Of a stretch of DNA of 64,000 nt, positions 10,256 to 22,082 are shown piece by piece. Position 1 is the first letter of the stretch. The number at the start of each line of letters is the position of its first letter. Position numbers and translations under genes: made by a program. The stretch covers positions 30,317,433 to 30,381,432 of the forward strand of contig CM034244.1 of the NCBI GenBank assembly GCA_019916065.1, read 5' to 3'. The notes under the pieces were generated by a model. It did no database searches, had not been told where the DNA came from, and saw only the letters and a program-made list of their open reading frames with translations. The DNA comes from Vitellaria paradoxa. Its lineage: Eukaryota; Streptophyta; Magnoliopsida; Ericales; Sapotaceae.

Positions 10256-11710
10256 GCCTTTTAGTCTCCATCCCAAACAAAGTGGGTATTTTTAAGCAAA
10301 AAGGGAGATGAGTGAGAGTGAGAGTGTGATAACTTCTTTCATGAAAAATATTGTGCTTTGTTTGATTAAAAAAAGATTTTTTTTTATCTTATATGACTTT
10401 TTATTATCAAAATTTGTTTTTCTTTTTAAAAACTATAACTTTTAGGTGTATTAATTATATTTGCAAAAAATAAAAATAAAAAAATTATATTCGTTTGAGT
10501 AAAAGTTAAAAAAATAAAAAAATTAAAATTTTCATTATTTTTTATCCAAATGAATATTTTTTACTCAAACAGATATGAATTCTTTAATAGCTATAGATTC
10601 TAAAAAAAAAAAATCAAATTCTGCTAAAAAAGTCACATAAGATAAAAAAAACTACAAAAAATAAAATAACATTCTTTCCGTTTAAGATTATCTTAGTTAC
10701 AAAGTTAGTTTTCTAGGGGCCGTTTGGTAACGTTGTCATTTTTTCTGTTTATAAACTACATTTGGAAAACTACGTTTGAAAATACAATTTTTTTTTACAA
10801 TTATTAATTTTTTATTTTCATAAAATATTTAATTTTATTAGTTTTTAAAAAAATAATTGAATTTAATAAATATTTCTAATATTAATTTAATTTAATATAT
10901 TATTTATTAAAAATAACTAAATAAAATATAAGTATTATATCGTTTAATCTAGTAAAAATAAAATATATTAATTATAATTTAATTATATTATTTACTAAAA
11001 ATAATTGAATAAAATATATTTCATAATAATTTAAATAATTTAATTATGATATTTATTGAAAATAATTTAATAAAAAATAATTCATATTAAAAAAATAAAA
11101 TAAAATAAATTAATTATTATGATATTTATTAAAAATAATTTAATAAAATATATTTATATTATTTAAATTATTTATTAAATTAAATTAAATTAATATATTT
11201 TATTTTATTATTTATTAAAAATAATTTGATAATATATATTTCCTATTAATTAAGTTAACTAATTTAATTTAATTATTTATTAGAAATAAATTAATAATAT
11301 ATATTACATGTTAATTTAATTTAATTATATTATTTATCAAAAATAATTTTAGTTTAATAAAATATTTGAATAAAATAATTTATTTTAATATGATATAAAA
11401 AAAACTCAAAAAATATTAGAATTGACAAAATATTTGCAATAGAAAAAGTAGAGTAAAAAAATACTTTTTTGTTTACGTTTTTCTATTTAAATTTTCATTT
11501 TTTTTGGAAATAAAAAAACGTAAATAAATTTAACAAATATATTTTTGTTGCCAGTTTATGAAGTTTTGAAAAACATAAATAAAAAAACAAAAAATAAAAA
11601 TATTACTAAACGGGGCCTTAGCCTTTTAGTCTTCATCCCCAATGGAGTGGGTGTTTTTAAAGCAAAAACGGATGTGAGTGAGAGCATGACTTCTTTATGA
11701 AAATAATGAG
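10256..11710. repeat. Direct repeat pair bracketing a large MITE
   Basis: A block of about 90 bp (gccttttagtct, catccc, agtgggt, tttttaa, gcaaaaa, gtgagtgagag, acttcttt) occurs at 10256-10350 and again at 11621-11710 in the same direction. The TIR element at 10716-11617 and extra AT-rich DNA lie between. This could be a tandem duplication later split by an insertion, or the ends of an older element. Confidence 0.6.
10716..11617. mobile_element. 902-bp AT-rich TIR element
   Basis: Left end ggggccgtttggtaacg and right end ttactaaacggggcc are inverted, and the similarity continues inward (ttttttctgttt against aaaacaaaaaa). Flanking triplets are cta (10713-10715) and tta (11618-11620), close to the 3-bp duplication of PIF/Harbinger-like elements. 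The interior is almost pure A/T with repeats of a tatttattaaaaataattta-type motif and encodes nothing. Confidence 0.75.
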
Positions 11711-12455
11711 AGCTTAGCACTTTTAAAGAGTATATATAAATATATTATAAATATTTACATTTTTAGTTTTATCTATTTAACTAAATAGACTCATTTGAAT
11801 TTATAAATTTGAGGATTGGAGTGCGATTAATCAGCCAATTTAATAAGATTAGGTTATTTGAGAATATTTTAGTTTTGATTCAAGCCGATCTTGAAATATA
11901 ATAAGCGTTGGTTGGGCAGATTATTAGTAAATAAATTTTACATTGTAAAATATTATTTCTTTTGATAGTGAGGCATATTTATAAAAATTAAAATGGGTTA
12001 ATATTTTTTAATTTCTTTAATAGTCCAATGTTAATTTTTAAAGGAGCAGGGTAAAAAAATGTGAAAAGTTATGAAAGTAGGCTAATAATTATTCTTTAAA
12101 TATTTACCTCTTTTAATTTTTAATCTAAGGCTAGTCACAAAATGATTGGATATTCAATCAATAAAAAAAATAAATAAATCACACACTAAGTGGATATGAT
12201 TGATTAGAGGATGTAGTTAGATAGTTCAGATGTGTATATATAACTTATTTGTATGTATGTACAACTGATTAGAACAAATGAATGAAAAAAGATGAACAAA
12301 ATAATACGCGTGTGTGCACACTTTGCTGCTGCATGTGAAACCCAAAAACATCAAGATTTGTTTTTTATTTTACTATAAATTATTAAAACAATTGGCCAAG
12401 TATAGTTTTAGAAATATAAAATGGCAAAGTACTATTAATGAAAGCGCAATCTCAC
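11711..12455. other. AT-rich intergenic stretch, nothing recognised
   Basis: No open frame of note, no TIR pair and no tRNA-like boxes were seen. It ends directly at the gypsy LTR start (tgatgcaatg). Confidence 0.5.
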
Positions 12456-12829
12456 TGATGCAATGTGTGGCTGCCACCACACAAGTGACATAAACAGCTG
12501 GCATAGCTCAAAGCCATGATGGGTAGCATACGTGGCAAGTAGTTTATTTCAATTCAATGGAGACCTAGCCCTCTGTTTTAGCCCTATGTTTTCCCTAAAT
12601 TAGGTAGAGTTACAACATGAGAAGTTTATGGTGGATGAGTGGCGTTAAAGAAGAAGTACAAGTTTTTCAAGACGTGGGCATCCTTTTATTTAGCATTTAT
12701 TCGTTTCGGTTGTGAGAATTTCCGAATAGTTGTTTAGTTTCCTTACAATTTTAATTGTTGTTATGTTGGCTATTATAGCCTTCTTTGAGTAATAGATTGG
12801 AGATAGAGTTGAAAATCCCAAAATTATCT

Positions 12830-13422
12830 TGTTAGATTATTTCTAGAATATTTCTATATATATATATATATATATCCTATCATAATTAGGATTACTATCT
12901 CATTTCTTATTTTGTATATCCAATCATAATTAGGATTACTATCTTCTATCAGGATTAGGATTATTGTTCTCTTATATAAAGGACCTTGTAGTCTTGTATT
13001 CTCACACACAATGATCAATATTAATACATAATTCTTTTCTTCTTCTTTTATTCTTAACATGGTATCAGAGCCTATGGTTTTTGATCCTGGGTAGACTAGG
13101 TATCCAACAACCACATCTTTGGCCGCCAGTGTTGCCCTTCTTGGTGTCGCTGGCGTCGCCGCTGCCTCCGCTGCTTCTCTACCCAATTTCATATCATTTT
13201 TTTGCGCCTCATTCAACGCGCTTCAATGCGCCTTTAACCTTTCAACGCGTTTTTCTGTGCCTCCATCAACGTGTTTTTCATATGAACTCCGTTGCTCAGA
13301 CTGCTGATTTATTTTTCAAACCTCTCCCTCTTGGACGATTTCATAAATTGGTTTCCAAACTCAAGTTGGTCTCTCCTATACCTCCTTGAGTTTGCCGGGG
13401 GGGTGTTAGATTATTTCTAGAA

Positions 13423-13453
<31 letters not shown>

Positions 13454-13637
13454 CCTATCATAATTAGGATTACTATCTCATTCCTTATTTTGTATATCCA
13501 ATCATAATTAGGATTACTATCTTCTATCAGGATTAAGATTATTATTCTCTTATATAAAGGACCTTGTAGTCTTGTATTCTCACACACAATGATCAATATT
13601 AATACATAATTCTTTTCTTCTTCTTTTATTCTTAACA
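12830..13637 (+). mobile_element. TRIM-like mini copia retrotransposon (808 bp, TSD tatct)
   Basis: LTRs lie at 12830-13059 and 13404-13637 (230 and 234 bp, TG...CA) and are nearly identical apart from the (TA)n length. Perfect 5-bp duplications tatct (12825-12829 and 13638-13642) flank it. The gypsy 3' LTR gives the empty site (aaaattatct followed by atctc). The interior is only 344 bp: a primer site (tggtatcagagcc, 13060-13072), a short open region and a G-rich polypurine tract (gccggggggg) before the 3' LTR. The interior still encodes DLFFKPLPLGRFHKLVSK, the C-terminal signature of copia RNase H, so it is a deletion derivative of a copia element that must have used proteins from elsewhere. 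Confidence 0.92.
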
Positions 13638-13899
13638 TATCTGTCTCGATAAGATTCCAGTCAGGAAGAAAGTTCCTGTTTTCTTTTAGAATTTGAAGAG
13701 ATATTGTCTTCTGAAACCTTAGTCCAAACCACACAATTGTGCCACTTATTTGGTATCAGAGTTGTGTTCTATATGAACACTTCCCTCTTTATGCACTACA
13801 CTCACAGCGGGAGAGTCTCCAACACCATGGTGCAATTCTCACAATCCCAGTCCCTCAACCCAAACACCAACCGACCTTCAACAACAATTGGACTAGATT

Positions 13900-15530
13900 T
13901 CTTAGACCATGACCACCATTATAAATCGTTTGGATGTGATTGAAGGGCGTAATAGTAATGATGAAAGAGGGGGATCAAGAAAGGATCATCAACCTCGTAG
14001 GAGATAGAAAGTATAGGAGACAATGGCGATGAATGGGAAGTGCCAATGGGTAGGGTTTGATAACGAATAGGCAACGCCAACTAGAATTACAACGAAAGCC
14101 CATAGATGAGCTAACTAAGCAGATGAAGGTAGAGTTGTCGGATTTCCTAGGGAAGCTCAATCTAGATGCCTTTTACGATTGAATCACTACCTTGGAAGAC
14201 AACTTTGATTAGGTTTTTATGCTGAAAGAGCGAAAGGTCCAATTTGTTAAGTTGAAATTGAAGGGTCCAACTCGTGCTTCGTGGAGCAGTGTAAAGGAGC
14301 AGCTCCAACAAACTAATCAACCACCCACCTCTGAGTAAGAAGAGATGAAGGAATGGTTGGAATCTAATTACCTACCTATCAACTGTAAGCAATTGATTTA
14401 TGAGGATTTATTGCAATGGATTTAGGGTATAAAGGCATCCGTAGATCAATATACGGAAAGGTTTCACGAATTGATAGTCCAGAGCAAAATAGTAGAGATT
14501 GAAACTCAAGCTCTAGCTCATTATTTGATAGGGTTGAATGCAGAGATTTGAAAAGAGATGCTGATTGCTTGTGTCTATAGCGTTGAGGAGGCCTATTAGC
14601 TAGTATTGTAACTTGAGCGGCAGTCCAATGCTGGGCATTCTTGCAATCACCAATGCACCAAAGGAGGAACTTCCTGCAACTCCAATACAACAATCTAGAA
14701 ATTTCAAATAAAAGCAACAGAGGGCAGTGCTGGGGGAGAAGATAAAGGAAATGCATAATTAAAAGGGCCACAGCATTATAGATGCAAGAGATTTAGCCAT
14801 TATGCAGTTGTGTGTCATACGAAGGACCAAAATATAGCTTATATCTGTGAAAAGGAGCTGATATTCGGCAAAGAAGAAAGCATAGTGGAGGGTTATACTA
14901 ATAGCAGCAATGCTAAGGAGCCTGAAGTTGAGGAGGAGCACCTATAAGCTACGCAGCATTCCCTTTATGTTATGTAGAGGGTCTTAGCTGGGTCCAAGCC
15001 AGATAAGAATAAGTAAGATTGGAGAAGGACTAACATTTTCCACACAAGAGTTGAGCACAAGGGAAAAGCATTGAATGTCATTATTAACAACATCAATGGA
15101 ATCAACGTCATCTTTAAAGAAGTTGTTAAGAAATTGGGGCTGTAGTAAGAGATTCATCTTAGCCCTTATTATGTTAGTTGGATTAATGATTTGAATTCCA
15201 TTACGGTTAAGCATCGTTGCCTTATGAAATTTTCACTTGGAAAATGGTACAAAAATGAAGTTTTATGTGATATGATTCTAATGACAGTCTGCCATGTACT
15301 CTTAGGGTGTCCATGGCTCTATGATTGCTGAGTAAGATATGATGGATTCAATCATACTTATGCTTTTGAATTTCAAAATAGAAAATTTGTATTACATTTT
15401 CTTCTTATCATAGAATTTGTACTCTTCAAGGAGTCTACTTCTATTTTAACTCTCAGGGAATTTACCAACGCCACAAAAATAGAAGATTTGATCTTCTTGT
15501 TGATTGGGTGAGCTGTCAAAAAAAAAAAAA
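13900..15530 (+). pseudogene. Gypsy gag and protease remnant
   Basis: Translation in shifting frames gives a retrotransposon gag pattern (KEQLQQTNQPP, EEMKEWLESNYLP, ASVDQYTERFHELI, QALAHYLIGLNAEI), then a degenerate Cys/His box (HYRCKRFSHYAVVCH) and an aspartic-protease-like end in which a Leu-Gly-Cys-Pro-Trp-Leu stretch (near 15310) corresponds to the usual LGRPW. Many TAG and TAA codons interrupt it, several at former Gln or Trp codons. Non-functional. Confidence 0.7.
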
Positions 15531-15549
15531 AAAAGATGGATATGTACCT

Positions 15550-16015
15550 TTGGAGCTTGATGAGATACTCTAGGAGTTCCGAGATTTAATGCCAGCTGAA
15601 CTTCCATAGTAACTCCCACCTATTAGAGAAATTCAACATGTGATAAACACTTGGTTCCCAGATAAACCTTACCCAACTTGCCTCACTATCGTATGAGCCC
15701 ATTGAACACGTAGAGTTGCAACGATAGGTCTAAGAGCTACTCGATCGATAGGGGTTTATCCAAGAAAGCCTCAAGTACCTGCTTTGTTCACACCGAAGAA
15801 AGATGGGAGTTAATGCATGTGCATTAACAGTAGAGTTGTCAACAAAATTACAATGAAATACCACTTCCCTATTCCCCATTTGGTTAACATGTTGGATTAG
15901 TTGGGAAGAGCAACATTATTCACTAAAATTGACCTGTGTAGTGGCTACCATCAGATTCAACTTCGACTTGTCGACAAGTGGAAGATAGCCTTCAAAACCA
16001 AAGATGGGCTCTATG
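15550..16015 (+). pseudogene. Gypsy reverse transcriptase, N-terminal part
   Basis: It encodes PALFTPKKDG, the KYHFPIPHLV region, [16 protein letters not shown] (RT motif A with the catalytic Asp of KIDL) and FKTKDGLY, and is cut at that point by the solo LTR at 16016. Several stops precede it. The remainder resumes at 19684. Confidence 0.85.
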
Positions 16016-18021
16016 TGTAATAACCTGAATTTTTTTTTTCTTAATTAAATTTCTTAAGTGTGGTCGTGATACTTGTTATAATAAAAATCTAGAAAATTGA
16101 GGATTTGAAAATTTTTGGAATTGGTTGGAAAGATTTTCGGATTTAATTTCACCCTATGTGGGAGTTTAATGTAGATTTCTAAAATTTTTATCCAAACACT
16201 TCTTAGCCCAATTACTTATTTGGTTCAAACCAAGACCATTAACCCATGGGTCAACCCTTTTCTTTGACTCACCTCAACTCATTTTAACTCACTTTATCAC
16301 TCAATGAATTGACTCATGAATAGTTGCTCTAAATTATTTCCCGACAACTTCATTTTCATCTTCCATACACTCTCACCATCTTTCAAAATTATTTGACTAA
16401 TTGGACAAAGAGAAGACCCACATTGATGACCTTAAAGCATCTTTTTCAAATTATTTAGCAAACAAGATTTAAAGCATTTTGTTTGAAAGCTAGCATGATT
16501 TAAAGCATTTGGTTAAATTGTCAAAAAGCTAGCATGATTGTTTAAATTTGTCAAAAAGTTAGCTTGATTCCCGGATCATGCCACCTCCATACATCTTCCC
16601 CAATGCTTTTCTTTAATGATATGGTTAGATAGTCAAAAAGTAAGCATGATTCTTGGATCATGCTACCAATTGTATAGGCATGATCTTACCTTAGTTGATT
16701 TTTTCTCCACTAATAATTTTCTCTACACTCCCTATAAATTGTGTGTCTTCCAAGAGAAGAAAATAAGAGAGAAATAATAATAAATTATTGATTAGTGAGG
16801 CTGAAGATTTGGTATTGCTTAGAGGAAGAAGAAAGGCTTGGAATTTTCCAATTTGGGTGGTGTTCAAAGCTAACTCATTTTTCCTTCTCAGACTTGGTCA
16901 TTAATATCTTCATTGAGGTAGGATGATGAATCTCCTAAAATATATTTGATGCATTTTCTGGTTTGAAGTATGAAACTTAATTGTGATAAAAATAAATACC
17001 CGTATATTAGGGGTAGGGAAGCCAAAATTTTGACTAAAGTAACTCAGTATGCTGACAGTTCTCTATTTGTAACTTCTTATGTGCTTCTAACCCCTAAAAC
17101 GGTGGAATTAGGCTTTGGCTAAAACATAAAAGTTGTAGCCCTTTCAGTTTTCTTTTCAACCCAAAAAGAATTGCATCAATCCGATTTGTGAGTCAAAAGT
17201 TATGCCCAAAATACTGAGCACGTGTAAAACTGTATTTTCTAGACAAACTGAATTCAAAGCTGTTTTTGTACCTTTAGACCTTAAAATTTTAAAAAGTGTA
17301 AAACATGAAAGTTGTAGGTCTTGAATTCTAGTTTCTACAGATATAAAGTTTATAGATATTGGAGTCTTACTCTATTTTATATAAATTTTCTTTCAAGCAG
17401 CTATTCTGCTTAGCTTTAATTGATGCTTGTTTGGATTTGTTTAGAATATTATGTTTAAAGATTATTTAAATTTCCAATTTCCTTCTGTTAGTTATTATCA
17501 TGTTAATAATTTCTATTGATATGAAATTATTTTAAACTAGATATTAGGTATTATTTGACACTCTAATATTGATGATAATTGACTTAGATAATCAGTTTCA
17601 TCATGGATAGTTGGATGACTTATTCAAACTAAAATGCTAGTATTTGATAAAATGCCCAAAAGAAACAATGGACTTGTTCTTTTCTCATTTGGTCTTTCTT
17701 AAATGAATTTGATTTATTGGCATTGTTTTATCAACCTAGCAAGTTATATAATTATATTTTTATGATTAAGTGAATTTAATGAAACTCATTTAATACCTTC
17801 CTAAACATTGGGATAATTCTGTGGACATTTGTGGATATCTTGAAGCCAAAAACCTATGATAAGGGTTTGGTTATAAATAAGATGATGATTGGAAATTTAT
17901 TAAAATTTTTTTTTGAATAAAATAAAACTTATCAATTTTGCTAAAAATTAAATATAAGTCCAAGAGCTATTTATTATCTTTATATTCCATAAAATAATAA
18001 AATAAAAGGTAAAAGGAGCAA

Positions 18022-18110
18022 AAACCGAGATTTGTAGCCAATGAGGTTTGAACTTGTGACTTTAAATCGCAATTAGGGTCACCCACCCACTAAGCTACCA
18101 ACCTCGGCCT
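18022..18110 (-). repeat. tRNA-like (SINE) module in the solo LTR, first
   Basis: Read on the minus strand, an A-box-like tggtagcttagtggg (18100-18086) is followed by a B-box-like caagttcaaacctc (18056-18043). Spacing fits a tRNA-derived promoter. No full cloverleaf was drawn. Confidence 0.45.
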
Positions 18111-18825
18111 AATTAATATACCATTAGAAATAATTTTATTCTTATCAAATTTGGTACGGTAAACTTGTCAAAACAATTAACTAAAATACTAATTTGTATT
18201 CCAAATTTTTTTACTTGCTAATTGTTAATTTACATAAGTGCCTACCTTTGTGATAATGATATTGATGACTATGTTAAATGTTTGATTTATTGAGAATTAC
18301 TATTACAGTATGGATATAGATAAAGTGCTTAAAAATATATTGCATGTGACTAAATAATCTCACTTTTGACTCATCGCCCGGGAACATTACCGATTGTTAT
18401 TAAAAATGTCTGATTTCCATACAAGGTACCCTTGGAATGTAAAAGGGTGAGAAGAAATTAAGGCACTTGGTGTTAAAGCTGTTTTTGGCAATGGGGTGAT
18501 GGGTGGGTAGAAATGGCCTTTTAGATGAAGATGGGAACATGCATTTTATTTGGGAGATGCTCCCTTCTGACCTGGCCAGTCAGGTAGCCGGTCGCGACGG
18601 CTAGGTTTTTGGTAGATGACACCGTCGGTATGCATTGGATGCTAAGCCCGTAAAGTCACTGGTTCCCAAGGCTGGGGGTAGAGGAGGATAGGAGTATGAT
18701 TATCTTAGGAGGATTTAGATTAAACTCCTTTACAAAATTTTACTGTGACCAGCAACCTCTCTTGTTATGTATGAATGATGTGTTGGAATTATTTAATTAT
18801 ATTTAATTCCTCTCGATTAATATTT

Positions 18826-18854
<29 letters not shown>

Positions 18855-18858
<4 letters not shown>

Positions 18859-18945
18859 AAACCTGTATCGCTACGGGGTTTGATCCCGAGACCTTGAAGA
18901 TCTAAATCTGAAATCCCTACCACTGCGACACAGACTTCATTGTGG
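18855..18945 (-). repeat. tRNA-like (SINE) module in the solo LTR, second
   Basis: On the minus strand, tgtcgcagtggtaggg (18930-18915) is followed by tcgggatcaaaccccg (18889-18874), which resemble Pol III A and B boxes. It lies beside an (AT)n tract at about 18830-18853. It could be an independent SINE or part of the LTR family consensus. Confidence 0.45.
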
Positions 18946-19683
18946 TATACACATCAGTATTTAACTATTTTACATGTAAGTAAAATAGTAGTTACGGTGA
19001 CGGTTTCATCGAGCCGTTGCAAGTATAATTTACATTATTCAGTTGAGATCTATTAAATTAATTGTTGCATAAATAGTATGCCACCTAAATACATTCATTT
19101 AATACAGTGTAGTATTACAACCACTGCATATAGGCACCTAGGAGATTCTGATTACTGGGCTTTAGTAGCTCACCCCTTGTGGGAATATTTTTTTCAGGAT
19201 ATTAAGCACAGGAATACAGAAGATGAGCTGGAAAGAGATTAATTTCTCTTAAATATTCCATCAGAAGAGTTATCTATTTTTTTCTTCTTTCCTGCACAGA
19301 GCTGGAGGACTTTATTTTTGGTCTGTAATAATTGTTGGATGATTGTAATTATTAAGCATAGACCTAATTTGCTTTTATTTGGTATGTAATGTTAATTGCG
19401 TGGTTGGGACACTTAGATGGCTCTGTAATATTTTTCTCTATCTTTATTTTGTGCCATGTAGTTGAAATCCCATCAAATGGTTCAGTCCAATGACTTATAA
19501 ATATTGTTTGGGATAATCATAGGATTTTGATTATCTTAAATTTTTCTTACGGGTAAACCCCAATTTGGAGGAAAACTCTGGGATGTGACAGCGTGTTATT
19601 ATCATCTTATTTTTATACCTAACAAATAAATTCCAAGTCACCCCTGGGCATTCGGTTATGAAAATCCGAGGCGTGACACTATG

Positions 19684-20010
19684 AGTGGCTTGTGATGCCT
19701 TTTAGATTAACAAACGCACCTACCACTTTCATGCGCGTCTTAACACATGCGTTGAAGCTTTTTTTGGGTAAGTTCATGGTGGTGTATTTTGATGATATAC
19801 TAATTTATAATCAATCTGTTTCAAATGATCTTAGGCACCTTCATCAAGTATTAGAAACTCTACGAAAAGAACAGTTATTCATCAACCGAAGCAAGTGTTC
19901 TTTCTACAAAAAGAAGTTAATTTCCTTGGATTCATAATCTCAAACAAAGGGGTTGAAGTTGACCCTGCAAAAGTGAAATCAATCTAAAATTGGCCCTAAC
20001 CTTACTCTTT
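19684..20010 (+). pseudogene. Gypsy reverse transcriptase, C-terminal part
   Basis: The frame resumes with WLVMPFRLTNAPTTFMR, then VVYFDDILIYNQS, so the YFDD catalytic motif is intact, followed by HLHQVLETLRKEQLFINRSK. The open frame runs to 19937 and then a stop or frameshift breaks it before the RNase H region. Confidence 0.9.
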
Positions 20011-22065
20011 CTTTGAAGTTCTATGTTTTCATGGTCTCATAACCTTCTATAAGATATTTATTCAAGGCTTCAATACTATTATAGTCCCTATCACTGAATA
20101 CTTGAAGTCCCAGAAATTTGAATGGACACCTGCAGCCGCCAAGGCTTTTGTCGAAATTAAGAGGAGAATGTTTTCTGCTCCAGTTTTGAAGCTGTCGAAT
20201 TTTTCAAAAATATTTATGGTTGCTTGTAATGCCTCTCACGTGGGAATTGGAGGAGTCCTAAGTCAATAGGGTCATCCGATTGCTTAATTCACTTTGATAA
20301 ACTCAACGAAGCAAGAAAGAAGTACTCAACTTATGATATGAATTTTATGCTTTGATTTAAACCTTGAAACATTGGCGGCCATATCTGATCCACAACGAAT
20401 TTGTACTTTTTCCTGATCATGATTCATTAAAGCATTTGAATTCACAGAATAAGTTAAATGCATGATATGCCCGATGGTTTGACAACCTTCAACAGTTCAC
20501 CTTCACTATCAAGCACAACTTGGGTAAGGAAAATAAAATGGAAAATGCCCTCAGCTGTTGACCCCATCTCCTCACTATCTCTTCAATGAAAATTCTGGGA
20601 TTTGATGCCATCAAAGACCAGTATGCAACAGACCTAGATTTCAGCAGCATATGAGCACAGTTGTAGTACAACCCACCAACAGGCTCACTTAACTACACCA
20701 TGTAAGATGGATTCCTAATAAAAAAATTCCAGAATTAGCATTCCCCAAGGATCATTGCGTGCTTTCATTGTTCAAGAGCTACATGTCGAATGACTAGCTA
20801 GTCATTTTGGGTTTGACAAATCTACACTTTGACTGTCGATCGATTCTTTTCGCTTCGCTTGAGGCATGATGTCCATACAATTGTCTCTCAGTGCCATATT
20901 AGCCAAATAAACAAGGGTTTTAAACAAAATACGGGTCTTTACACTCCTCTACCTATTCCCTATCGCCCGTGGGTTGATCTTAGTATGGATTTTGTCTTGG
21001 ACTTCCACGTACACAGTGGCATAATGATTCAGTGATGGTTGTCGTCGATCACTTCTCCAAGATGGCTCACTTTATAGCCTGCTAAAAGACCTATGATGCC
21101 TTCCATGCTGCAAGCCTCTTCTTCCAAGTGATCGTTCAACTACATGGACTTCCAGCTGCCATTGTTTCATATCAAGGTGTAAAATTTGTAAGTTATTTTT
21201 GGAAAACTTTGTGGGCAAAATTAGGTACTAAGTTGTCTTTCTCTAGTACCTTTCGTCCCCAGTTAGATGGGCAAACTGAAGTGGTCAACCAAAGCTTGGG
21301 CAATTTCTTGTGTTGCCTTATTTAGGTTTAGGCCATTAGTTGGGGCCTTATTCTACCACAAGCTAAGTTTGCTTACAACAACTCAATCATCCGTACCACT
21401 GGTTACTCACCTTTCTAGATTGTGTATGGCATTAACTCGCACACTCTCTTAAACATTGGCCCCATACCTTTACCTTAGCATCTCAATGATGGTGGGTTGG
21501 ACTGCTCGAAGTATATCACTTCCTTCTGTGACAAAGTTCGCCAAAAGATTGCCTTGCGAATTGATGCCTACGCTGACACCGGGCCAACACCAGATGCCAC
21601 GAGAAACAGTTTGCAATAGGTAACAAAGTGTTCATTCACCTCTACCCAGAGCATTTTCCCCTAGTTAGTTTCAATAAATTGCACACACACCAGGCAAGTC
21701 CTTTTCTAGTTTTGAAGAAGTTGGGTGCAAACGCCACCTATATTATTAAGTTGCCACCAGATTTCAATACCAACCCAATCTTCAACATTGAATATTTAAC
21801 AGAATTTCCAGGCACTGACAAGCCTCCAATTCCTACTCTAGCTACTCCCATTTGAGCACCTCCAATTCCACAAGAGTATGATCATATTGCAGCCATTTTG
21901 GATCATTAATTTGTTTCCACTCGAAGGGGTGGGCACCATAAGTTTTTGGTACGTTAGAAGGATAAACGAGCCACCGAAACTACCTGGCTACATGCTGATG
22001 AAGTCTTCAAACTTCACCTGAGTTGCTCCATGTTACTTGTAGCAGCACTTGCCGGAGGAAAGTTC
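20010..22065 (+). pseudogene. Gypsy RNase H, integrase and chromodomain remnant
   Basis: RNase H-like pieces (FTFTIKHNLGKENKMENALS) are followed by the integrase zinc-binding and core regions ([15 protein letters not shown] stretch near 20960; MIVQLHGLPAAIVSYQG; FRPQLDGQTEVVNQSLGNFL). In the conserved SDRG position the sequence has SYQG, so a catalytic Asp is lost. The C-terminus (DHI.AILDH, TRRGGHHKFLVR, ATETTWLHADEVFKL, 21880-22015) is a chromodomain tail, which assigns the element to the chromoviruses. Multiple stops and frameshifts. Confidence 0.82.
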
Positions 22066-22082
22066 TTTAGGAGGGAGAAAAT

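Larger units (their letters stand above)
16016..19678 (+). mobile_element. Large solo LTR (3.66 kb) with perfect TSD ctatg
   Basis: The element starts TGTAATAACCTGAATTTT and ends GGCGTGACA, and is flanked by ctatg at 16011-16015 and 19679-19683. Removing it restores the Leu-Tyr-Glu-Trp codons of the host RT frame. The start/end type and size resemble LTRs of gypsy Tekay/Del-type elements (family knowledge). A TATA-like ccctataaattg lies near 16730. No internal region, primer site or second LTR is present, so recombination has left a solo LTR. Two tRNA-like modules lie within it on the minus strand. Confidence 0.87.

Noticed and set aside
12854..13216. Pair of similar minus-strand frames (also 13417-13734)
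   Set aside because: Both read the two LTRs of the TRIM-like element antisense; the similarity is due to the LTR repeat.
13081..13389. 102-residue frame as a separate gene
   Set aside because: It spans the interior of the TRIM-like element; only the RNase H-like tail is meaningful and it is a relic.
18043..18100. Candidate minus-strand tRNA gene
   Set aside because: Box-like motifs only, no cloverleaf, and embedded in an LTR.
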